Below are positions 39,302 to 47,117 of a DNA stretch of 64,000 nt, in pieces. The notes beneath the pieces were generated by a model. That model made no database searches. It saw only the letters and a program-made list of their open reading frames with translations, and had not been told where the DNA came from. The stretch spans positions 868,001 through 932,000 of the forward strand of contig NZ_AQXZ01000018.1 in NCBI RefSeq assembly GCF_000380645.1, read 5' to 3'. The stretch is from Smaragdicoccus niigatensis DSM 44881 = NBRC 103563. GTDB lineage: Bacteria; Actinomycetota; Actinomycetes; Mycobacteriales; Mycobacteriaceae. The position numbers and the translations under genes are program-made. Each line of letters begins with the position of its first letter. The first letter of the stretch is position 1.

Positions 39302-40562
39302 CACCATTGCGTCCATCCGAGAGCCACAGTTCATCGATCCGGATCGGTGGCCGGACGTGTCGACGGTGCCCGCTGCAACGTGGCGTACGCCGATCGCGCG
39401 GATGATCATGAAGAACGCGGTGAAGAATTTGCCGATGCGAGTGCGTCTCGCCGGCATCGGAACGTGGGGCGCCGGGTCGATCGCCGACCCGATGATGGTC
39501 GTGATGAATCCGGCAGCGTTCTTCGCTCGCCTCGGAAACAGTGGACTTATCGGTTTCGGCGAGTCGTACATGGCAGGCGAGTGGACGACCACCAACGCAG
39601 ACGTGCTCACCGATTTGGTCTCCGTGCTCGCCGACAACGTCGCGAATCTCGTGCCCGCATCGTGGCAGCGACTGCGCAGCCTCGCCGTCCGACGTTCGCC
39701 CGTCGAGACGCGAGACTGGCGGCAGGCCGCGCAGGAGGACATCGCCGCGCACTATGACCTATCGAACGACATGTTCGCCGCATTCCTCGATTCCACGATG
39801 ACCTACTCGGCCGCGTTGTTCGACGACGAGACCCGCACGGACTGGTCCGACCTGACTGCTGCGCAGCACGCGAAGATCGACCGACTGCTCGACGAGACCG
39901 GCGTCGGGGCCGGTACGGAACTCCTCGAGATCGGGACGGGCTGGGGTGAACTCGCGATTCGTGCAGCACGTCGCGGTGCGCGGGTCACCACGGTCACGCT
40001 GTCCGAGCAGCAAGCGATCCTGGCCCGGCAACGAGTCGAGGAAGCCGGCCTGGCCGACCGGGTGGACATCCGACTGCAGGACTATCGCGATGTCACCGGG
40101 ACGTTCGACGCGATCATCTCGGTCGAGATGATCGAAGCTGTCGGGTACGACGAGTGGCCCACGTACTTCCGCGCACTGGACCGCTTGCTCACTCCTGGCG
40201 GGAAGATCGGACTGCAGGTCATCACCATGCCGGACGACCGTCTCGAAGCAACACGGAACACCCACACCTGGATTCAGAAGTACATCTTCCCCGGCGGGCT
40301 CTTGCTGTCGACCGAGGCGATCGATCGGACGATTGCGGCACACACCGCGCTTGCGGTCCGAGACCGACTGTCGTTCGGTTCGCACTACGCCACGACGTTG
40401 CGCCTGTGGGAGGAACGGTTCGACGCGAACTGGGAGCACCTGCGGCAGCTGGGGCTCGATGAGACCTTCCGGCGGATGTGGCGGTTCTATCTCTGCTACG
40501 CCCGAGCTGGATTCGCCACCGGATACCTCGACGTACAGCAGTACGTGATCGAGTCGCGGTGA
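39294..40562 (+). CDS. Cyclopropane-fatty-acid-synthase-like methyltransferase
   Basis: A 422-residue SAM-dependent methyltransferase of the CFA synthase family. QEDIAAHYDLSNDMFAAFLD is the CFA motif, ELLEIGTGWGELAIRAA the SAM site, and VEMIEAVGYDEW and YIFPGGLLLS are further conserved segments. It resembles UfaA1 (Rv0447c), which has been linked to C-methylated fatty acids (tuberculostearic acid). GTG at 39294 lies inside the end of the DUF1365 gene. The product may be a cyclopropane, methyl-branched or methylated furan fatty acid; the sequence does not decide. Confidence 0.88.
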   Translation: MTDTIASIREPQFIDPDRWPDVSTVPAATWRTPIARMIMKNAVKNLPMRVRLAGIGTWGAGSIADPMMVVMNPAAFFARLGNSGLIGFGESYMAGEWTTTNADVLTDLVSVLADNVANLVPASWQRLRSLAVRRSPVETRDWRQAAQEDIAAHYDLSNDMFAAFLDSTMTYSAALFDDETRTDWSDLTAAQHAKIDRLLDETGVGAGTELLEIGTGWGELAIRAARRGARVTTVTLSEQQAILARQRVEEAGLADRVDIRLQDYRDVTGTFDAIISVEMIEAVGYDEWPTYFRALDRLLTPGGKIGLQVITMPDDRLEATRNTHTWIQKYIFPGGLLLSTEAIDRTIAAHTALAVRDRLSFGSHYATTLRLWEERFDANWEHLRQLGLDETFRRMWRFYLCYARAGFATGYLDVQQYVIESR

Positions 40563-41344
40563 ATCTTGCACTGATCGGCGCGGCCAATCTGCTGGTCGTG
40601 AGCGTCGTCTTGGCTTTGACGTTCATGGTCGGCGAGCGCCTTGCGCGGCACAACGTCGTCGACGTGGCCTGGGGACTCGCGTTCGCGGCGATCGCGATCA
40701 ACTCCGCGGTGCTCGGCGCAGGCGATCCGGCCCGAAAGTGGCTGATCGCCGTGCTGGTCACCGCATGGGGGCTTCGGCTTGCGGTCCACCTCGCCGTCCG
40801 CTCGCAGGGACATGGCGAGGACCCGCGATATGAGGCCTTTCTCGCGAAGTCTCGCCTCCCGCGCCGCGTCGGCATCATCACGCGCGTCTATGTGCTGCAA
40901 GGCGTCCTCATCTGGGTCATTTCCGTGCCAGTCCAGTTGAGCGCGACACTGTCCGGCGAAATGCCCGCGTGGGCGATGATCGGTGTCGCACTGTGGCTGG
41001 TCGGCCTCGTGTTCGAAGCCGTGGGCGATGCGCAACTGCGTACCTTCAAGCTCGAGCCCGACAACCAGGGTCGCGTCATCGACAGCGGCCTGTGGCGGTA
41101 CACGCGACACCCGAATTACTTCGGCGACGCGTGCCTGTGGTGGGGTCTCTACCTCGTGGCTCTCACGGCGGGCCCGATCGTGCTGGTCACGATATTTGCG
41201 CCGATCGTGATGACGACACTCCTGGTCCGGGTCTCCGGAAAGGCACTCCTCGAACGGCATCTGGAAGGTCGACCCGGCTACGCCGAGTACGTTCGCCGCA
41301 CCAGTGGCTTCATCCCGTGGTGGCCACGTCGGGCCGCCTCATGA
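40559..41344 (+). CDS. DUF1295 membrane protein (steroid 5-alpha-reductase-like)
   Basis: A 261-residue integral membrane protein with about six hydrophobic segments. The signature region GLWRYTRHPNYFGDACLWWGLYL (about 178-200) and the end RRTSGFIPWWPR are typical of DUF1295. The fold is related to 5-alpha-reductases and isoprenylcysteine methyltransferases, so it may reduce a double bond or act on a lipid. It overlaps the methyltransferase stop (GTGA) and closes the operon; a terminator hairpin follows. Confidence 0.87.
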   Translation: MNLALIGAANLLVVSVVLALTFMVGERLARHNVVDVAWGLAFAAIAINSAVLGAGDPARKWLIAVLVTAWGLRLAVHLAVRSQGHGEDPRYEAFLAKSRLPRRVGIITRVYVLQGVLIWVISVPVQLSATLSGEMPAWAMIGVALWLVGLVFEAVGDAQLRTFKLEPDNQGRVIDSGLWRYTRHPNYFGDACLWWGLYLVALTAGPIVLVTIFAPIVMTTLLVRVSGKALLERHLEGRPGYAEYVRRTSGFIPWWPRRAAS

Positions 41345-41360
41345 TGCAGGCCACGTCTAG

Positions 41361-41388
41361 CCAGTCCAGTTAGTCGAAACTGGACTGG
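41361..41388. terminator. Bidirectional hairpin terminator with TCCAGT motif
   Basis: CCAGTCCAGTT (41361-41371) pairs perfectly with AACTGGACTGG (41378-41388) around a 6-nt loop. It lies between the DUF1295 gene and the converging 46-residue gene, touching the latter's stop. The same TCCAGTT/GTGGACTG words reappear near the MocR start. Confidence 0.75.
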
Positions 41389-41529
41389 TTACGCCGTACG
41401 GTGCGCCCGCATCGCCGCGATCTCGCGGTCAACACGTTCCTGATCTGCACTAACACCGGCAGCCGGAATCCACTTCAGGGCAGCCACGTACACGGCGAGC
41501 AGGAGAAGAAGAACAAGCACAGCGGTCAT
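41389..41529 (-). CDS. Small 46-residue membrane protein
   Basis: A single membrane helix (MTAVLVLLLLLAVYVAALKW) is followed by a soluble charged tail, DQERVDREIAAMRAHRTA. ATG at 41529. It is divergent from the MocR gene, whose likely operator lies between them, so it may be the regulator's target. No homologue is recognised. Confidence 0.65.
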   Translation of the reverse strand: MTAVLVLLLLLAVYVAALKWIPAAGVSADQERVDREIAAMRAHRTA

Positions 41530-41569
41530 AGTTACCAAGACTCCACCCAACTGGCCTTGCCTTAAAGGT

Positions 41570-41592
41570 CCAGTTACGAAATAGTGGACTGT
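41570..41592. promoter_or_regulatory. Probable MocR operator
   Basis: GTCCAGTTA (41571-41579) with ATAGTGGAC (41581-41589) is an imperfect inverted repeat just before the MocR start. It shares its core with the hairpin at 41361-41388. Actinobacterial MocR regulators of the YczR type are described as binding TGGAC-containing repeats. Confidence 0.45.
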
Positions 41593-43044
41593 ATGGCAGA
41601 GACAACCGTCGGGGTCGCCTCCCTGCAGACGCATCTGGGTGACTGGAAGTCCGGAAACCGGAGTGCTTACGCCGGCCTCGCCGAACGTCTGAAGGTGCTC
41701 ATTCACGACGGTCGAGTCCCCCTCGGCGCCGCGCTGCCCAGCGAACGTCACCTCGCCACCGCCCTCGGCGTCAGCCGCACGACGATCACCGCCGCCTACA
41801 CCGAACTCCGCGACGAGGGCTACCTCCAGAGCAAGCAGGGCGCGAAGTCGACGGTCACCCTCCCGCCCGGCGCCAAGCCGACCGGTTTCATGTTCCCGGC
41901 CAGCCGTCCCGCCGGCGACCTGACCCCGATCGACATGAGCTTCGCGGCCGTGCTCTCGCCGCTCGGCGTCGATGAGGCGTACCAGTCCGCACTGCGGGCC
42001 CTGCCAGAGCACCTGACCACGCACGGCATGGAACCGATCGGACTGCCCGAACTGCGCGAAGCGGTCGCCCGTCGATACACCGAACGCGGTGCGCCGACGA
42101 CGCCCGACCAGATCCTCATCACGCCCGGTGCGCAGTACGCGCTGAGGTTGATCCTCATCGCATTGGCCACCCCCGGCGACCGCGTTCTCGTCGAACACCC
42201 CACCTACCCCAATGCGCTCGATGCGATCCGAGCGGTGGGCGGACGACCCGTTCCCGTGCCGCTTCGGCCGGAGCATCCCCAGCCGTGGGACTTGAGTGCG
42301 ATCGCCACGACGGCACGGCAGTCCGCGGCCAAGCTCGCCTACTTCATTCCCGACTACCAGAACCCGACCGGCCTGTGCCTCGACGATGACGGTCGGCGTG
42401 AACTCGTTCGGATCGCGCGCGAAGCGCGGACGACGCTCATCATCGACGAAGTCATGTCGGAGCTGAATCTCGATGGGCCACAGCGGCTTCCCGTCGCCTC
42501 GTTCGCGCACGGCAGCGAGGTCATCACGATCGGCTCGATGTCCAAGCACTTCTGGGGAGGCCTCCGGATCGGCTGGATTCGGGCCCACCACAGCCTCATC
42601 GCGCGCCTGGCCACGGCACGCGCCTCTATCGACCTCGGCACTCCCCTTCTTGAACAACTCACCGCGCTCGACCTGCTGACCCACCACACGCATCAGCTCG
42701 AGGCTCGCCGCAACCAACTGCGCGAAGGTCGCGCCGTCCTGCTCGACGCGGTCCAGACTCACCTCCCCGAGTGGACCTGGGTGCGCGGCGAAGGCGGACT
42801 GTCCGCCTGGTTCCAACTTCCGCAGCCGGTCTCCACGGCCCTTTCAGCGGCAGCGGTCAACCACGGAGTCCTCGTTCCCGCGGGCCCGCGGTTCGGCGTC
42901 GACGGTGCTTTCGAGCGATTCGTCCGGCTCCCGTTCGTTCGCTCGGCGACCGATCTGCGCGCGGCTGCGGAACGCCTGGCTGCGGCGTATTCCGTTGTCG
43001 CGCCGGTGAGTTCGAACACTGAACGGCCGATGATCTTCGTATAA
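41593..43044 (+). CDS. MocR-family PLP-dependent regulator (GntR + aminotransferase)
   Basis: A 483-residue fusion. A GntR winged helix spans about 20-90 (LPSERHLATALGVSRTTITAAY, LRDEGYLQSKQGAKSTV), followed by a class I aminotransferase domain (about 105-470) with the PLP Lys318 in GSMSKHFWGGLRIGW and the NPTG/PDYQNPTG segment. Such proteins sense PLP or amino-group ligands and act as regulators rather than enzymes. ATG at 41593 is chosen since the operator would overlap an earlier start. Confidence 0.9.
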   Translation: MAETTVGVASLQTHLGDWKSGNRSAYAGLAERLKVLIHDGRVPLGAALPSERHLATALGVSRTTITAAYTELRDEGYLQSKQGAKSTVTLPPGAKPTGFMFPASRPAGDLTPIDMSFAAVLSPLGVDEAYQSALRALPEHLTTHGMEPIGLPELREAVARRYTERGAPTTPDQILITPGAQYALRLILIALATPGDRVLVEHPTYPNALDAIRAVGGRPVPVPLRPEHPQPWDLSAIATTARQSAAKLAYFIPDYQNPTGLCLDDDGRRELVRIAREARTTLIIDEVMSELNLDGPQRLPVASFAHGSEVITIGSMSKHFWGGLRIGWIRAHHSLIARLATARASIDLGTPLLEQLTALDLLTHHTHQLEARRNQLREGRAVLLDAVQTHLPEWTWVRGEGGLSAWFQLPQPVSTALSAAAVNHGVLVPAGPRFGVDGAFERFVRLPFVRSATDLRAAAERLAAAYSVVAPVSSNTERPMIFV

Positions 43045-43108
43045 CGAATGCGGTCGACGTCCGCCTGGCAAGCCTGATTCATGGGTTCCGGCTTCTAGCG
43101 TCGCTTCA

Positions 43109-44371
43109 GTGCGTCACCTGACTCGTCTCTCGCTTGCCCTCGCCACCGTCGGTTCGTCGATCGCTCTCCCCCTCCTCGCCACGCCCGCCGCGACGGCCGC
43201 GCCGTGCAACTACGGCGCGATGTCCATGTCGGCGACGGGGAGCGAAATCGTCATCCCGAACGCCCCGATCGGACGCAAGCCGTCCTACGCCGATCGATCG
43301 ATGCTCGGGAAGAAGCCGCAACCGCTGGTATCGAGCGAGGCCATCGGACCCGTCACGTTCGTGCAGTGGCTGGGCGGGCGAAACAGCCCGAACAACACCG
43401 CGCAGCGGTTCGGCGTCACCGGCGCCGATCTCGGAATCCCCTGGGACAACGGTCAGGCCGGCTCGAACCGCGAAACTCTGTACGCCTTCGGCGACACGTT
43501 CGGCAATTGCTCGGTGTCGGGCCAGGAATGGCGCAACAACATCCTGTTCCGCAGCGCGGACGCCAACCTCGCCGACGGCATCGCCATTCCGAACCCGGCC
43601 TATGGAGATATCTACGCGGGTTCACCGGTGCTGCAGTCGCGCACGAACTTCAGCAAGCAGATCATCCCGAAGCTCGGCATCGCGAGCCCGGAGGTCACGA
43701 TCATTCCGACCGCGGCGATCTCGATCGGCAACACGCAATACATCAACTTCATGTCTGTCCGGCAGTGGGGCCAACCCGGCAGTTGGACGACGAACTACGC
43801 GGCCATCGCATTCTCGAGTGACAACGGCGAGACCTGGTCCGTTCCGCTGAAGACCGTGCGGGCGAACACGTCCATGGGAACGCGCGGAACGTACAAGTAC
43901 GCCTACGGCAACGAGAAGTTCCAGATGAACGCCTACGTTCGCAAAGACGGATACCTGTACCAGTACGGGACGCCCAACGGTCGCAGTGGCGCGGCCTACC
44001 TGGCTCGGGTCCCCGAGAACGCGATCCTCGACCTGACGCAATACCGCTACTGGACCGGCAGCGCCTGGTCGACGAGTCCGCGGTACGCGCGGGCGGTCTT
44101 CGGTGCACCGGTCAGCGAACTCTCCGTCGCCTGGAACCCCTACCTGGGCAAGTTCATCACGATGTACACGAACAACTCGGGTGTCGTCATGCGCACCGCC
44201 ACCAATCCGCAGGGCCCGTGGAGCAGTGCGACGACGATCCTCAGCCCAGAGGCGATCCCGGGCGGTATCTACGCGCCCTACATCCACCCGTGGTCGAGCG
44301 GCAACACGCTCTACTTCACGCTGTCATTGTGGTCGGAGTACAACGTCATGCTGCTCAAGATGACGCTCTGA
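43109..44371 (+). CDS. Secreted DUF4185 protein, GH183-like endo-D-arabinofuranase
   Basis: A 420-residue exported protein. The signal peptide runs to about ATAA (residue 31). The mature protein has the DUF4185 pattern: GVTGADLGIPWDNG, TLYAFGDTFGNC and the repeating beta-propeller-like blades that follow (SVAWNPYLGKFITMY, GIYAPYIHPW). DUF4185 members were recently shown in mycobacteria to be endo-D-arabinan hydrolases (family GH183), so arabinogalactan or LAM remodelling is likely. GTG at 43109 is the start. Confidence 0.78.
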   Translation: MRHLTRLSLALATVGSSIALPLLATPAATAAPCNYGAMSMSATGSEIVIPNAPIGRKPSYADRSMLGKKPQPLVSSEAIGPVTFVQWLGGRNSPNNTAQRFGVTGADLGIPWDNGQAGSNRETLYAFGDTFGNCSVSGQEWRNNILFRSADANLADGIAIPNPAYGDIYAGSPVLQSRTNFSKQIIPKLGIASPEVTIIPTAAISIGNTQYINFMSVRQWGQPGSWTTNYAAIAFSSDNGETWSVPLKTVRANTSMGTRGTYKYAYGNEKFQMNAYVRKDGYLYQYGTPNGRSGAAYLARVPENAILDLTQYRYWTGSAWSTSPRYARAVFGAPVSELSVAWNPYLGKFITMYTNNSGVVMRTATNPQGPWSSATTILSPEAIPGGIYAPYIHPWSSGNTLYFTLSLWSEYNVMLLKMTL

Positions 44372-44372
44372 T

Positions 44373-44984
44373 TCAGGCGTGCGCGAGGCGCTGGCCCTGG
44401 GCGAAGAAGTCGGCGATCGCGTCGGCCGTCGGCAGTACGTCGATCGTCCGGGCCGCGCCGAACGGCGCGTTCCAGAAGTCGCCCTCCCGCGTGGTCCACG
44501 GCCCGATGTAGGCATAGGGCCGCGGACTGTACGAATCACCCGGCGAGATCCCGTAATTCACCTCGTCGAGGGTGATGCCGAGATCGAAGTGCTCCGGCCA
44601 CAGCACCGGTTCGGCGCTGGGCGCAAAGATGTTCAACGCGCGCTGTCCTTCGGCGAACCAGCCGAGGATCACGGCAGCATCGTTCATGTTGACCTCGACT
44701 GACTCGCCAAGGTCCACTCCACTGGTGTCGTGGTAGAGCCCGGTCGGTGCACCTGCCCGGATGCCCGCCTTCGCGGCCAGCGAAGCATAGGTGCCCGTCA
44801 ACGACGTCGGGCCACGGTCGGAGATCAGCGAATCCGCCGTGATGCGGACTCCGAGCTTGGCTCCCTCGACTCCGTCTCCGCTCACTTTGAGGCGGATCGT
44901 GCCGAGATCGCGGAATTGCGGTCCGGCGATGAGGAGTTCGGCGAGGCCGTGCAGACTGCGGCGGGTGGCAGCGAAGGAATCCAC
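44373..44984 (-). CDS. Hypothetical 203-residue protein
   Basis: A soluble actinobacterial-type protein with no motif I know. GTG at 44984 (VDSFAATRRSLHGLAELL) is chosen as start. Segments such as GTIRLKVSGDGVEGAKLGVR and VLWPEHFDLGITLDEVNYG suggest beta structure. It ends 1 nt from the converging DUF4185 gene and is divergent from the TrkH-type gene. Confidence 0.7.
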   Translation of the reverse strand: MDSFAATRRSLHGLAELLIAGPQFRDLGTIRLKVSGDGVEGAKLGVRITADSLISDRGPTSLTGTYASLAAKAGIRAGAPTGLYHDTSGVDLGESVEVNMNDAAVILGWFAEGQRALNIFAPSAEPVLWPEHFDLGITLDEVNYGISPGDSYSPRPYAYIGPWTTREGDFWNAPFGAARTIDVLPTADAIADFFAQGQRLAHA

Positions 44985-45055
44985 GGGGTCGACGCTACCT
45001 CTCCGACGTGCGAGTACGGGTGACCATTCGATGACGCATTTGCGCGCAGCGATCG

Positions 45056-46459
45056 ATGCTGTGTCGCAAACTGTCGAACGTGGCAACTTCGGCTCGGCCT
45101 GCGCTGCACCGCAGACTTCTCCCGCACAATCCCGGGAAGCTCGTCGCGCTCGCATTCGCCGCCTGGATCGCGCTCGGCACCGCCGCACTCATGCTCCCGA
45201 TATCCACCGCGGAGGATCGTTCGACCGGTCTGGTCACGGCGCTCTTCACGGCGACCGGCGCTTCGTGCGGTGCGCTCGCGGTCGTCGACACGCAAACGCA
45301 TTGGTCGACATTCGGCCAGGTTGTGATCATGATTCTGGTCCAGATCGGCGGACTCGGAATCATGACCCTCGCGTCCTTGTTGACATTGCTCGTCGCGCGA
45401 AAAATCGGACTTCGGATGCAACTCGTGGCGGCATCGGAGGCGCAGGCGCTGCAACTCGGCGACACCAAGTTGGTGCTCAAGGGTGTCATTGGGATCAGCC
45501 TCGTCGTGGAGGCCGTGGTCGCCTTTCTGCTGTTCGCACGGTTCCTGCTGAGCTACTCGTACTCACCCGGAAAGGCATTGTTCTATAGCGTCTTCCACGC
45601 GATCACGTCGTACAACAACGCTGGCTACGCCTTGTATTCGGACAACCTGATGAGTTTCCAGCACGATGCCTGGGTTCTCGTCCCGGTGATGGTTGGCTGC
45701 GTGCTCGGTGGTCTCGGTTTCCCGGTGATCTTCGAACTCACCCGCGCCCTGCGCCGGGCGCGCGTGCGCCCCCGGGTCCGCCGGACGTGGACGGTCCACA
45801 CCAAGATCACCCTCTGGACCTACGGCCTGCTCGTCGTCGTCGGCTTCCTCACCATCACGGCGCTCGAATGGGGCAACCCGGGGACACTGGGGCCGATGGG
45901 TGCCGGGGCGAAGATGCTCAACGGAATGTTCGCCTCGATCACCGCGCGGACGGCCGGATTCAACTCGATCGATTACGGCCATGCCGACTCGACCTCGTTG
46001 CTGATCACCGATTGTCTGATGATCATCGGCGGCGGTAGCGCATCGTCGGCGGGCGGTATCAAGGTCACCACATTCGCCTTGCTCGGCTTCGTCATGCTCG
46101 CCGAGATTCGCGGCGAACCGTCGGTTCATGTGATGGGCCGGCGCCTCCCGCTCGACGTCCAGCGGCAGGCTCTCACCGTCACGCTGTTGAGCGTCGGCGC
46201 GGTCGTCGTCGGGACCGTCATCCTCGATCTGGTGTCACCGGCCGGATTCGAGAAGTTGTTGTTCGAGGCTATCTCGGCGTTCGGCACCGTCGGCTTGAGC
46301 ACCGGCATCACCCCCGACCTGCCTGCCGCCGGTCAGCTCGTCCTCGTCGGGCTGATGTTCCTCGGTCGAGTAGGCCCCATCGCGTTGGCGTCGGCGCTAG
46401 CGTTGCGCCGAAAGGAACGCCGTTTCGAGTACCCGGAGGAGCGTCCCATCGTTGGCTAA
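45056..46459 (+). CDS. TrkH/KtrB-type potassium transporter subunit
   Basis: A 467-residue membrane protein with four repeated MPM units. Filter-loop segments are visible: TATGASCGALAVVD, AITSYNNAGYALY, ARTAGFNSIDYG and FGTVGLSTGITPDLP. It forms the K+ (or Na+-driven K+) pathway and needs the RCK subunit encoded next. ATG at 45056 or GTG at 45080 could be the start. It overlaps the next gene by 8 nt. Confidence 0.9.
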   Translation: MLCRKLSNVATSARPALHRRLLPHNPGKLVALAFAAWIALGTAALMLPISTAEDRSTGLVTALFTATGASCGALAVVDTQTHWSTFGQVVIMILVQIGGLGIMTLASLLTLLVARKIGLRMQLVAASEAQALQLGDTKLVLKGVIGISLVVEAVVAFLLFARFLLSYSYSPGKALFYSVFHAITSYNNAGYALYSDNLMSFQHDAWVLVPVMVGCVLGGLGFPVIFELTRALRRARVRPRVRRTWTVHTKITLWTYGLLVVVGFLTITALEWGNPGTLGPMGAGAKMLNGMFASITARTAGFNSIDYGHADSTSLLITDCLMIIGGGSASSAGGIKVTTFALLGFVMLAEIRGEPSVHVMGRRLPLDVQRQALTVTLLSVGAVVVGTVILDLVSPAGFEKLLFEAISAFGTVGLSTGITPDLPAAGQLVLVGLMFLGRVGPIALASALALRRKERRFEYPEERPIVG

Positions 46460-47117
46460 TTCATCGCAGAACCGTGTGGCGGTCCTCGGCCTGGGCCGGT
46501 TCGGCCTGTCCTTGTGCGACGAGCTCATGAAGCTCGGTGTGGAGGTCCTTGCCGTCGACTCTGATCCCAAGATCATCCAGAGCGTGACGAACGATGTCAC
46601 GCACGCTGCCGTTGCGGACACGACCGACCCCGAAGCCATGAGTCAGCTCGGTATTCCGGATTTCGAGAAGGCCGTCGTCGGGATCGGCACGAACATCGAG
46701 GCCAGCATCCTCACCGCCTCCGTGCTCGTGGATTTCGGCATCCCCAAGATCCTCGCGAAGGCGGTGAGCGCACAACATGCGCGCATTCTCGAACGCGTTG
46801 GCGCACACTACGTCGTCCGGCCCGAACACGACATGGGTGCGCGCGTGGCACACCGGATCACCGGCCGCATCCTCGACTACATCGAGTTCGACCCCGAATA
46901 CGCCATGGTCAAGACCATTGCGCCGGCCGCGGCGGTCGGCAACACACTGGGCGAGAGCGCCTCGAGGTCGAACTTCAGCATCACCGTCGTGGCCGTCAAA
47001 CACCGCGGCGGCGAGTACATCTACGCCACTGAGAGCACCATGATCGAGAAGGGCGACGTACTCATTGTCGGGGGAAAGCCGCAGGACGTGGAACGCTTCG
47101 CGCAACTGCCGAGCTGA
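46452..47117 (+). CDS. TrkA/KtrA-type RCK regulatory subunit
   Basis: A 221-residue cytoplasmic gating subunit. The RCK_N Rossmann has VAVLGLGRFGLSLCDELMKLG and VLAVDSDP; a C-terminal TrkA-C domain follows (about 145-220). TTG at 46452 lies within the transporter gene's end, with GGAGGAGCG ahead. The 3' end overlaps the GGDEF-EAL gene by 56 nt, tail to tail. Confidence 0.92.
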   Translation: MANSSQNRVAVLGLGRFGLSLCDELMKLGVEVLAVDSDPKIIQSVTNDVTHAAVADTTDPEAMSQLGIPDFEKAVVGIGTNIEASILTASVLVDFGIPKILAKAVSAQHARILERVGAHYVVRPEHDMGARVAHRITGRILDYIEFDPEYAMVKTIAPAAAVGNTLGESASRSNFSITVVAVKHRGGEYIYATESTMIEKGDVLIVGGKPQDVERFAQLPS

